From contig NZ_JRPB02000002.1 in assembly GCF_000765695.2 (NCBI RefSeq), forward strand, positions 167,927-231,926: DNA of 64,000 bases, read 5' to 3'. Source of the stretch: Helicobacter sp. MIT 11-5569 (lineage in GTDB: Bacteria; Campylobacterota; Campylobacteria; Campylobacterales; Helicobacteraceae). Under the pieces are notes generated by a model. The model worked only from the letters and a program-made list of their open reading frames with translations, did no database searches and was not told the origin of the DNA. Position 1 is the stretch's first letter. Every line of letters starts with the position of its first letter. Positions 28,205 through 35,718 of this stretch are shown in pieces. A program made the translations under genes and the position numbers.

Positions 28205-29335
28205 TTATTTCCCCACTCTTTTTGCTGCCTCTCCGCTATATCTATCGCCCACAATTTTTATTTTTTCAAGTTCCGCATTGATTTGGCGCAAATCCTCTGC
28301 ACTTAGAACAATCGCAAGTGAGCCGATATTTTCTTCAAGCCTACTTGGGTTTGTCGTCCCAAAAATAGGCGCGATAAAGGGCTTTTGCGCACAAACCCAC
28401 GCAAGAGCAATTTGTGCTGGTGTCGCATCTTTTTGTTTTGCGATGTTTTTTAGCAATTCCACAAGAGCCATATTTGCTTTGAGTGCTTCTTTTTCAAATC
28501 GTGGCACGGTGCTTCTGAAATCATCTTTGTCAAAAGTAGAATCCGCATTAAACTTTCCTGCCAAAAATCCTTTACCAAGTGGCGAAAATGGCACAAAGCC
28601 AATGTTTAGCGATTCTAAAACACCCAAAAGCTCCTTTTCTGGCTCACGCCACCACATTGAATATTCGCTTTGCACCGCACTTAGTGGGAACACAGCGTTT
28701 GCCTTTTTGATACTCTCAATCCCCGCTTCGCTCATTCCCCATGCTCTAATTTTACCCTCTTTGGCAAACTCTGCACAAAGCCCCGCAACCTCTGCTACGG
28801 GGATATTTGGATTAACGCGGTGTTGGTAATACAAATCAATATAATCCGTTTGCAACCGCTTCAAGCTTCCTTCAAGAGATTTGCGCATTTGCGCCAAATC
28901 GCTGGTTACAACCTGCTTGCCATTTTCGACTTGGATTCCAAATTTGGTTGCCAAAATAACCTCATTGCGAAAGGGTTTGAGGGATTTGCCAACAAGAATC
29001 TCATTGGTGTGCGGTCCATAGACTTCGGCGGTGTCAAAGAATGTAATGCCCAAATCTTTGGCTTTGTGAATAAGAGAAATCATTGCATTCTCATCTTTTG
29101 CTTCACCATAGCCATAGCTCATTCCCATACACCCAAGCCCAAGCGCGCTTACTTCTAGGTTTCTTAGCTTTCGTTTTTGCATTGTTACTCCTTTTGTGTT
29201 TTGCAAATTTTGTATATTCTTAGAATCTTTGCACGCATTTAAGCTCAATATTCCAAAACCTGCTAAGCTAACCAATCCCCCGATTTTTGCAGAGGTTGCC
29301 AAAAACTCACGGCGGTTTTTGTTGTGATTTTTCAT
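28205..29335 (-). CDS. Aldo/keto reductase with Tat/lipoprotein leader and an internal start
   Basis: 376 residues from ATG 29335, which has an AAAAGGAG site. The leader holds a twin-arginine motif (NRREFLATSAK), a hydrophobic stretch and a lipobox (SLNAC), so the long form should be a Tat-exported lipoprotein. The reductase domain begins at MQKRKLRNLEV, where ATG 29182 has its own AAGGAG five bases upstream; a 325-residue cytosolic form is therefore likely too. Catalytic residues fit AKR (FFDTAEVYG with Asp and Tyr, LILATKFG-like Lys, DLYYQHRV His). The C-terminus is GEAAKRVGK. A truncated relative lies at 33514. Confidence 0.85.
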   Translation of the reverse strand: MKNHNKNRREFLATSAKIGGLVSLAGFGILSLNACKDSKNIQNLQNTKGVTMQKRKLRNLEVSALGLGCMGMSYGYGEAKDENAMISLIHKAKDLGITFFDTAEVYGPHTNEILVGKSLKPFRNEVILATKFGIQVENGKQVVTSDLAQMRKSLEGSLKRLQTDYIDLYYQHRVNPNIPVAEVAGLCAEFAKEGKIRAWGMSEAGIESIKKANAVFPLSAVQSEYSMWWREPEKELLGVLESLNIGFVPFSPLGKGFLAGKFNADSTFDKDDFRSTVPRFEKEALKANMALVELLKNIAKQKDATPAQIALAWVCAQKPFIAPIFGTTNPSRLEENIGSLAIVLSAEDLRQINAELEKIKIVGDRYSGEAAKRVGK

Positions 29336-29371
29336 TATTTCTCCTTTTGATTTTTTGTGTGGCAATGCCAA

Positions 29372-30466
29372 TCATCGCTTATCAAACACGCTTCCTCCCG
29401 CGTCTGCAAAATCTGCTGCTTTGCCTGCATAACCCTGCGTGGCTTGCATATCTTTTTGCACCCACGCGATTTTATTCTCCGCACTTTTAAATGCTGCTTC
29501 ACCCATAAAAAGGCTAAATGGTGGCTTAGGATTGCGTGAGACTTCATAGAGAATCTTTGCAAATTCTTGTGGGTTTCCTGCTTGTTTGCCACTGTATTGT
29601 GCGATATTCTCTAGTGCAGCTTTGCGTCTTTGTGCATATTATTCAACTTCTAGCTCGCCTTTCACTAAGCTTGTGCCTAAAAATTCAGTGCGAAATCCCG
29701 CTGGCATGACATTAATTGTGTGGATTCCATATTCGCCTACATCAAGCAATAATCCCTCGCTTAACGCACTTAGGGCAAATTTGCTCATACAATAAGGTGT
29801 GGAATTATTGCTAACACGAAAACCGCCAATGGAGCTAAGATTGAAGATTCTAGCTTTAATATTTTGCGCATTTCCTCCCTCTTTTAGGCTTTGTGGGCGT
29901 AAAATTTTGAGTGCGTTTTGTGCGACAAGAAATGGCGCAAAGACATTAACTTCAAATTGTTCTCTTAGCTGCTTTTCGCTCACTTCTTCAACAAATCCTA
30001 AAAGCCCATACCCTGCGTTATTGACTACATTATCAAGCCGCCCAAACTTTTGCTGCACAGATTCTAAATTTTGTGCAATTTGTGCGTTTAAATCGCCACT
30101 AAATTTAAGCTCCAAAGGCAGAAAATTCTCGCTTTGGCTGCCAAGTTTTGCGGTGATATTGGCGATATTACGCGAAGTTCCTGTGACTTTATCACCTTTT
30201 GCCAATAAATATTTGGCAAGTTCTAGCCCCAAGCCTCCGCTTGCTCCTGTGATATACCAAACGTGCGAATTTGTATTCATATTTTCTCCTTGAGTTGTGT
30301 GTTTTGAATCTGCGTTATTTGCATTATTCGTATTGCTTTGAGTGGTTTGGCTTTTTTGTTTTGAATCACAACCTTGCAATCCTAAGATTCCAGAAATTCC
30401 AACCAATCCTCCTGCAACGCCTAATATTGTGGTGTTTTTGAGAATCTTGCGTCTGTCTTTGTCCAT
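29372..30466 (-). pseudogene. Short-chain dehydrogenase with Tat/lipobox leader, interrupted by an in-frame stop
   Basis: An open frame from 30466 to 29639 encodes 275 residues: leader with RRKIL and lipobox LQGC, then NAD(P)-binding TGASGGLGLELAKYL, NNAGYG, and the active site S-x12-Y-x3-K (SSIGGFRVSNNSTPYCMSK). It ends ...GELEVE-TAA. Directly beyond the stop, in the same frame and ending at a TGA at 29372, 88 codons continue as a normal SDR C-terminus (NPQEFAKIL, NPKPPFSLFMGEAAF). One nonsense codon at 29639-29641 thus truncates the enzyme. An internal ATG at 30280 has its own AAGGAG site, as in the neighbouring reductase. Confidence 0.85.
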
Positions 30467-30492
30467 TTTGCTCCTTTGTATAAATTTGTGAT

Positions 30493-30524
30493 ATTATAAA
30501 GCATTACATCTAGTGTCTGTCAAG
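30493..30524 (-). promoter_or_regulatory. Shared 32-bp promoter/operator element, copy 1 (SDR gene)
   Basis: On the minus strand: TTGACA (30523-30518), then TATAAT (30498-30493), 19 bp apart, with a degenerate GACACTA-GATGTA palindrome between. It lies just upstream of the SDR gene. Two further copies occur at 35583 and 38566 in the same position relative to minus-strand genes. Confidence 0.7.
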
Positions 30525-30593
30525 AGGGTGGGGCAAAAGTTGTGGGCATAACCAAATCCTGCTATAATGAAAGAAATTTTCCAAAGGAAATCT

Positions 30594-31322
30594 ATGAAAC
30601 ACAAAGACCATTATAATGATGAATATATTATCGATTTATCATCAAAAATCCTTGCAGTAATACCAGAATTTAAGGCAAAAACTTTTGTGGATTCTTTGAG
30701 TGGCAAACTTGATGATAAAGAGCTTTTTGCTAGGCTTGATTGTATTGTTGATGCAATGCAAAAAAGTATGAGCGATGATTATTCTAAAAATATTGAGGCA
30801 TTTTTTAATATCCTTGGGGAAGAATTAAGCAAGAGTGAGGGAATGTTTCAGTTTGGTTGGTGGCTTTATCCTATTAGTCGGTATGTAGAGCGGTGTGGGA
30901 ATGAAAATTGGCGTTTGTCGCTAGCGTTTTTAAAAGAGCTTACTAAAAGATTTACGGGTGAATATGCGATTCGTCCTTTGCTAAAAGATCACCCCAAAGA
31001 AGTAATGGACGAGCTTATCAAATGGAGTTTGGATTCTAATGTGCATGTGCGGCGGCTTGCAAGTGAGGGCGTTAGAATCCGCTTGCCTTGGTCGCAAAAG
31101 CTCTATGTCGCACTTGATGAGTTTGAAAAATACACAACAATTCTTACAAATCTCAAAGACGATAAAGAAAAATTTGTGCAAAAAAGCGTGGGGAATAACT
31201 TAAATGATTTATACAAAGATGCACCGCAGAAAGCGGATTTTATCATCAATCAATGGGAGAAGAGCGGCAATAGCAAAGCACAAGCGTGGATTATCAAACA
31301 CGCAAGAAGGAATCAAAAGTAA
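30594..31322 (+). CDS. AlkD-like HEAT-repeat DNA alkylation repair protein
   Basis: 242 residues of helical repeats with GWWLYPISRYVERCG, SLAFLKELTKRFTGEYAIRPLL and WSLDSNVHVRRLASEGVRIRLPW, which are the typical blocks of the DNA alkylation repair (AlkD-related) family. AlkD enzymes excise bulky or cationic alkylpurines without base flipping. The ATG at 30594 is chosen over 30567 because AAAGGAAAT precedes it. A TATAAT box at about 30562 gives it its own promoter. Some family members have no proven glycosylase activity. Confidence 0.8.
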   Translation: MKHKDHYNDEYIIDLSSKILAVIPEFKAKTFVDSLSGKLDDKELFARLDCIVDAMQKSMSDDYSKNIEAFFNILGEELSKSEGMFQFGWWLYPISRYVERCGNENWRLSLAFLKELTKRFTGEYAIRPLLKDHPKEVMDELIKWSLDSNVHVRRLASEGVRIRLPWSQKLYVALDEFEKYTTILTNLKDDKEKFVQKSVGNNLNDLYKDAPQKADFIINQWEKSGNSKAQAWIIKHARRNQK

Positions 31323-31411
31323 GCAAGTAAAAGCAAAAGGCTAAAAATAAGCAAAAAGCTTTTAGATTCTGCATAGTTAATTTAGCAAGTATTTTATATG
31401 GTTTCTAAAAG

Positions 31412-31930
31412 TTATTTTACTTGTTTTTCGCCCATTATGTATTGAGTCGCAGTTTTAAGCTCACCATTCTCATTATATTCTTTTAAGATTCCATTGATTA
31501 CCCAGCTTTTATTTCCGTCTTTTGTGAGCGGTCGCTCCATTTTGAGATTCCCATTTTCATAATAATACTTTTGAAAACTCTTTGTATTGTCGTTTGAAAA
31601 TTCTACCTCCATACGCAATGCCCCGCTTTCATAATACCGCTTACCACCTTGTGGCTCTCCATTTTGATAACAAAAGAGAGATTCTAAGTTGCCATTTTCA
31701 TAATACACTTTTGTTGCGCCATGCCTTTGGTGTTTTGCGTTGTAGCCAATCTCAGCTTTAAGTTTGCCATTGCTATGGTATTCTTTTTCTATGCCGTATT
31801 TACTGATTTTACAAGGAATCTCAACTTGTTTGTTATCATAAGATTCCATTGTTTTTGCTTCTTCTATGTGGGAGCTACAACCAGCCATAACCGAAATGAT
31901 TCCTAAGCAATAGATAAATTTCACCCGCAT
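31412..31930 (-). CDS. Lipoprotein with MORN-variant repeats
   Basis: A 172-residue exported lipoprotein: signal peptide with lipobox VMAGCSS, then five or six repeats of the YYENGNLxxE type (residues about 50-165), a MORN-2/antitoxin-YwqK-like pattern. Such repeats form a beta-rich scaffold; in pathogens the proteins are often of unknown role. The second of two adjacent ATGs is better spaced from GGAGAG. TATAAT on the minus strand at about 31960 gives a promoter. No partner gene is evident. Confidence 0.75.
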   Translation of the reverse strand: MRVKFIYCLGIISVMAGCSSHIEEAKTMESYDNKQVEIPCKISKYGIEKEYHSNGKLKAEIGYNAKHQRHGATKVYYENGNLESLFCYQNGEPQGGKRYYESGALRMEVEFSNDNTKSFQKYYYENGNLKMERPLTKDGNKSWVINGILKEYNENGELKTATQYIMGEKQVK

Positions 31931-32005
31931 CATCTCTCCATAAAATCTATTTTCTAAGTATTATAACACCGCGACTATAAATTTTGATTAATGGAGTTAT
32001 ATAAG

Positions 32006-32045
32006 ATATTTTAATATATCAATATATATTGATATATTAAAATAT
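32006..32045. promoter_or_regulatory. 40-bp perfect palindrome, probable ArsR operator before arsP
   Basis: A perfect 40-bp inverted repeat with core ATATATCAA-TATATA-TTGATATAT, followed by a TACAAT -10 box at 32052-32057. The ATCAA-N6-TTGAT core is what ArsR/SmtB repressors usually bind, and an ArsR gene is in the operon. Confidence 0.8.
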
Positions 32046-32089
32046 TCATGCTACAATACCTCTGAATTTGAAATATTGGAGAGAAACCC

Positions 32090-33136
32090 ATGTCTATCAC
32101 AACACAGCTTCTAAACGCCTTGCAAAGCTTTATAGTGTATTTTGTTGAACTTTCTGTATTATTCCTTGCTTTAAATATGTTTGTTAGCTGTCTCAATGCC
32201 CGATTTTCTGGCACGATTCAAAAGCATTTGCATAAAAAAGGCATAGCAAGCTATCTTAAAGCAATGCTACTAGGGGCAATGACGCCATTTTGTTCGTGTT
32301 CTACCATTCCACTATTTATTGCATTTTTGCGCAACAAAATCCCGCTAAGTGTGAGCTTTGCCTACCTTATGACTTCTCCACTTATTAATCCTATCATTTT
32401 GGTTATGCTTCTTGTATCCTTTGGGATTAATCTCACTTTAGCTTATATTATCTTTGTTATGCTTGTCATCGTGCTATTTTCTTTTTATATAGAATCGCTT
32501 AATCAAGAAACATTACTCAAAGCTAGTTTTTTCACCCAAAATAATCCTAAAATTTCTTGTTGCACAGATTTTAAGATAAATTTTCCTGCACAAAATGCAA
32601 TAAAATTTAGCACACAAATCCCTAATTTAGTGCAAAATAATCTCCAAAAAACACAAAGTTGCTGCACAAAACCCAAAAAAGAGACTGAATCTAAATCGTG
32701 TTGCACAGATTCTAAAAATCCATCACAGAGCCTAAAATCCTATTTCTATGCAAGTTTTAGAGATTATAAAAAACTTTTGCCTTATCTTATTGTTGGTATG
32801 GGCATTGGAGCGTTTATTCACGATTTTATCCCGCAAGGAAGTTTGGAATCTTTTTTAAAAGACTTTGGCTATCTTGGAGTAGTCATTGCAGCATTTGTTG
32901 CACTTTTGCTTTATATTCGCGTTGAGGCAATTATCCCTATTGGGCTAGGGTTTATCAATGCAGGCGTTCCTTTAGGAATGGTGATGAGCTTGCTTATTGC
33001 TGGTGGGGGTTGCAGTTTGCCCGAACTCATTTTGCTAAAATCCATTTTTACAATGCGTTTTTTATTGCTTTTTATTCTAATCGTGCTTAGTATCGCCATA
33101 GGATTTGGCTCTTTTGTTTTGGCATTTGGGCTTTAA
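32090..33136 (+). CDS. arsP: ArsP-type permease (organoarsenical efflux, DUF318/YraQ family)
   Basis: A 348-residue protein with about eight membrane helices split by a Cys-rich cytosolic loop (residues about 150-215: SCCTD, QSCCTKP, SKSCCTDS). The first half has the family block AMTPFCSCSTIPLFIAF with SPLINPI, and the second half IPIGLGFINAGVPLGMVMSLLIAGGGCSLPELI. ArsP of Campylobacter exports trivalent organoarsenicals such as reduced roxarsone. The three CC pairs in the loop may bind thiol-reactive metals. It is followed after 23 bp by an ArsR gene and preceded by a palindromic operator. Confidence 0.85.
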   Translation: MSITTQLLNALQSFIVYFVELSVLFLALNMFVSCLNARFSGTIQKHLHKKGIASYLKAMLLGAMTPFCSCSTIPLFIAFLRNKIPLSVSFAYLMTSPLINPIILVMLLVSFGINLTLAYIIFVMLVIVLFSFYIESLNQETLLKASFFTQNNPKISCCTDFKINFPAQNAIKFSTQIPNLVQNNLQKTQSCCTKPKKETESKSCCTDSKNPSQSLKSYFYASFRDYKKLLPYLIVGMGIGAFIHDFIPQGSLESFLKDFGYLGVVIAAFVALLLYIRVEAIIPIGLGFINAGVPLGMVMSLLIAGGGCSLPELILLKSIFTMRFLLLFILIVLSIAIGFGSFVLAFGL

Positions 33137-33159
33137 AAGATTTTATAAAAGGAGAAAAA

Positions 33160-33492
33160 ATGCAAAAACTAGAAGAGTTTTTAAAAATTACAGGGGCAAT
33201 CAATGATGAAAGTCGGCTTAAAATCCTTGCCTTTTTATCTCTGCATTCGCCAAATATGCTTTGTGTTTGCGATTTAGTAGAATCTTTAGAAATGAATCAA
33301 TCCCGCCTTTCGCGTCATCTTAAGATTCTAAAAGATGCAGGATTTTTAGAACTACAAAGAAAGGGTGTGTGGGCATATTATGGAATCAAAAAAGATTTAG
33401 CAGACTTTCACAAAGATATTTTAAAGCATATTGAGTTTTTAGGGTTACCTTTGCCCCCTTTAAAACCGCATAAGCAATGTGAGCTAGTTTAG
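33160..33492 (+). CDS. arsR: ArsR-family metalloregulator
   Basis: A 110-residue winged-helix repressor. The metal-site block is MLCVCDLVESL, matching the ELCVCDL arsenic/antimony motif of ArsR, and the recognition helix region is NQSRLSRHLKILKDAGFLELQRKGVWAYY. It probably binds the palindrome 5' of arsP and releases it on As(III) or a related compound. AAAAGGAG precedes the start. Unlike a full ars operon, no arsC or acr3 follows. Confidence 0.88.
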   Translation: MQKLEEFLKITGAINDESRLKILAFLSLHSPNMLCVCDLVESLEMNQSRLSRHLKILKDAGFLELQRKGVWAYYGIKKDLADFHKDILKHIEFLGLPLPPLKPHKQCELV

Positions 33493-33512
33493 AATCCTAA
33501 ACTAGCTTTTTT
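33482..33512 (+). terminator. Rho-independent terminator of arsP-arsR
   Basis: A perfect 11-bp stem (AGCTAGTTTAG / CTAAACTAGCT) with AATC loop, followed by TTTTT. The left arm includes the arsR stop codon. Confidence 0.9.
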
Positions 33513-33513
33513 G

Positions 33514-33727
33514 TTATTGCCCTACGCGTTTTGCTTGTTCCTGTGGGTATCTATCGCCTTTAATTTCTATTTTTGCAAGTTTTGCTTCAAGATTTGCAAG
33601 CTCTTTTTGGCTTAAATTTACTTGCAATGCACCAATATCTTCGTGCAAATGTTCTACATTTGTCGTGCCAAAAAGTGGGACAATATAAGGTTTTTTGGCT
33701 AATTGTAAGATAGATTTTTGATACAAA
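33514..33727 (-). pseudogene. C-terminal remnant of an aldo/keto reductase
   Basis: About 70 codons matching the reductase C-terminus: KKPYIVPLFGTTNVEHLHEDIG and GDRYPQEQAKRVGQ, clearly paralogous to residues near the end of the reductase at 28205 (FIAPIFGTTNPSRLEENIG, GDRYSGEAAKRVGK). The catalytic barrel is missing. Upstream it runs into a different truncated gene at about 33725, so it is a deletion remnant. Confidence 0.85.
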
Positions 33728-33868
33728 AGAATCTTTATCCTGCATTTCTTGTTGTATGGATTCTTCTAAGATTGTGCCATAATCCTTTGTGGATTCTTGA
33801 TTTTTGGGATTCTCCACACAGAGGGAATTTCTATGTGGAAAATAAATAGAAGTATTGCTAACTTGCAT
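33728..33868 (-). pseudogene. Truncated N-terminus of a third MQ(I/V)-type paralog
   Basis: MQVSNTSIYFPHRNS... continues for about 47 codons and then switches to the reductase remnant in another frame. Its start context (AAGGAAG) and composition (Gln/Glu/Ser-rich) recall the two intact genes upstream that begin MQINTQNYQ and MQIEANSFT. I infer that a third copy was fused to the reductase remnant by deletion. Confidence 0.55.
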
Positions 33869-33880
33869 AGACACTTCCTT

Positions 33881-34396
33881 TTACGCCTTAATATTCTGCA
33901 ATATCTCGCTTAAAATATCTATCGTCTTGTTTTTACGCTCTTCAAAATGCGCTTGGGATTCGTATTTGCCCTCGTGTAGATAGCCGTTTTGTATCCTATT
34001 ATTTTGCAAGATTGCTATGTTTTGCTCTAGCAATTCTTGGATTTTTGTAGAATCAGATTCTAGGCTGTTTTTCGTTCGCACTTGGTTTAGGATTCTGCTA
34101 TCTAGCTTAGAAACATCGCTAATCCCTTGAATCCTCATCGCCTCGTCTATGTCGTTGATAAACTTTGCGCCTATGGCAAGCAAGCGTGATTTTCTATCTA
34201 GTGTAGGTGTAGAATCTTCTGTTAGGTTTTCTGCATTTTGCTTATTTTTCTCCCATTGTTCTAGTTTCTCATCAGTTGGCACGACAATCCCTAGATATTC
34301 TCCGAAGTTTTTTGCTTCTTCTTGCTTTTGTGTGGTTTCTTGATTTGCTTTGTTGGCGAACATTTGGTATTGATAATTTTGTGTGTTGATTTGCAT
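33881..34396 (-). CDS. Hypothetical protein, paralog pair member 1
   Basis: 171 residues, no signal peptide or membrane segment. Charged and Gln-rich N-terminus (MQINTQNYQYQMFANK), C-terminus HEGKYESQAHFEERKNKTIDILSEILQNIKA. That ending is shared with the upstream gene (AKAIDILSEILRSIKA), so the two are paralogs. The ATG at 34396 is correctly spaced from AAGGAG; an upstream GTG at 34402 is less likely. I do not recognise the family. Some flagellar-associated proteins have this soluble, Gln-rich look, but that is only an impression. Confidence 0.7.
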   Translation of the reverse strand: MQINTQNYQYQMFANKANQETTQKQEEAKNFGEYLGIVVPTDEKLEQWEKNKQNAENLTEDSTPTLDRKSRLLAIGAKFINDIDEAMRIQGISDVSKLDSRILNQVRTKNSLESDSTKIQELLEQNIAILQNNRIQNGYLHEGKYESQAHFEERKNKTIDILSEILQNIKA

Positions 34397-34414
34397 AAGC
34401 ACTCCTTGGTTAAA

Positions 34415-34909
34415 TTATGCTTTAATACTCCGCAATATCTCGCTTAAAATATCTATGGCTTTTGCTTTCTGTGCTTCAAAGATATGTTGGGGCTTTGGAC
34501 TCCAATTTCCCAATTCATCTAAATATCCACCATTGTTTGAAAGTCTTTTTGATGCGCTAATTGACTTCTCTAAAATATTTTCAAATTTAGTAGAATCTGT
34601 TTCATTAAGCCATTGTTGCAGAATTTTATATCCATTATCAGTAGTGCCATAAAGCCTTTGGGATTCTAGTGTCGCTGCTTGCACTAAACCCGCAAAAGCC
34701 ATAAAGCTGCCTGTATCTTGAATATCCCACTTAAAAATATCCCATAATCGCTGTGGCGATTCCTCTTGTGTTTCTTGAATCTCATTAGCATTTTGGTTGC
34801 TTTGCAAAGATAAAAGCGTATTAAAGGAAGTTGCGCTATTTTGATTTTTTTCTGCTGTGCTTTTATATGTGGGGATTCCTTGCGTAAATGAATTTGCTTC
34901 AATTTGCAT
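34415..34909 (-). CDS. Hypothetical protein, paralog pair member 2
   Basis: 164 residues, soluble, beginning MQIEANSFTQG and ending AKAIDILSEILRSIKA. The middle contains WDIFKWDIQDTGSFMAFAGLVQAATLES. Start, length and ending parallel its downstream neighbour, with little similarity in the middle. A weak ribosome site precedes it. It lies 7 bp after the secreted protein gene, so these three may form one operon driven by the element at 35583. Confidence 0.65.
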   Translation of the reverse strand: MQIEANSFTQGIPTYKSTAEKNQNSATSFNTLLSLQSNQNANEIQETQEESPQRLWDIFKWDIQDTGSFMAFAGLVQAATLESQRLYGTTDNGYKILQQWLNETDSTKFENILEKSISASKRLSNNGGYLDELGNWSPKPQHIFEAQKAKAIDILSEILRSIKA

Positions 34910-34916
34910 AAAAAGC

Positions 34917-35510
34917 CTACTTAATATAAATGCTTGTGCTCATTGTAGGACCAACATTAATAGAGCGCGCAGTATAGGTAAATGTGCCATTAGTATTGGC
35001 TGGTTTAGTAATATCCCATTGTTCTAACCAGCCTATAATGACCCTGTTGTCGCCTTCTATACCTATGCAATCTAGCATACTAGCTTGATTACCTGAGAAT
35101 GTTGCACTATCTGTGTTGCTACCTCCATAACCATTAACTTGTGTCCATACAAAAAATGGATTTCCTCCATGATTTAAATTTGTGCTTGTTTGACCCTCAT
35201 TAATATCCTCACAATATCCAACATCAGAAGAGCAAACTGATAAAATATAAACCTTGCTTACAGCAGGAGCTGCTGCTTTTGTTATCTTATCTTGTTTATC
35301 TTCCCCATTATTCTTTTTTATTGTCTCTAGCATATTATCAAATTCCCCATTTAAAATTTTTTCTTTGTTTGGAGAATTAGATTCTACATAGAAGCTCATT
35401 CCATTTCTTGTAACCTTTTCTTTCCCCTCTGTGGTATAACCCTCCGCACCAAATGCGATTCCACAGCTTAAAACACTTGCCAATGCAAGACTAAAGAACT
35501 TTTTTGTCAT
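34917..35510 (-). CDS. Secreted protein, possibly DUF4879/YolA-like
   Basis: 197 residues with a clear signal peptide (MTKKFFSLALASVLSCGIAFGA). The mature C-terminal half, from SKVYILSVCSSDVGYCEDI through LNHGGNPFFVWTQVNGYGGSN to GWLEQWDI, resembles the YolA/DUF4879 pattern (HGG plus a GYG block) as I remember it; this is by eye. Three Cys in the mature part may form disulfides. AAGGAG precedes the start, and a shared promoter/operator element lies at 35583-35614. Confidence 0.6.
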   Translation of the reverse strand: MTKKFFSLALASVLSCGIAFGAEGYTTEGKEKVTRNGMSFYVESNSPNKEKILNGEFDNMLETIKKNNGEDKQDKITKAAAPAVSKVYILSVCSSDVGYCEDINEGQTSTNLNHGGNPFFVWTQVNGYGGSNTDSATFSGNQASMLDCIGIEGDNRVIIGWLEQWDITKPANTNGTFTYTARSINVGPTMSTSIYIK

Positions 35511-35582
35511 TTTAACTCCTTAAAATTTAAGATACGAGATATAAAGCAAAAATCATTCCATAGTTTTATTGACTATCTTAGC

Positions 35583-35614
35583 ATTATAAAGCATGACACT
35601 TAGTGTCTGTCAAG
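35583..35614 (-). promoter_or_regulatory. Shared 32-bp promoter/operator element, copy 2 (secreted protein gene)
   Basis: Minus strand TTGACA (35613-35608) and TATAAT (35588-35583). The spacer carries the perfect palindrome GACACTAAGTGTC, an operator-like site in the ideal place for repression. Confidence 0.75.
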
Positions 35615-35718
35615 GGGTTTGTGTGGTTTGTTTGATATGCTATAATTCCCACATTCAAAAGAAGCATAGACGGTTGCAAGCTTCTAAAACACAGAATCCT
35701 AAAAATACGAGAAAATCC

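Noticed and set aside
31323..31411. Weak AGC/GCT and CTAAAA/TTTTAG repeats between the AlkD-like and MORN genes
   Set aside because: The stem is short and interrupted; not enough to call a terminator.
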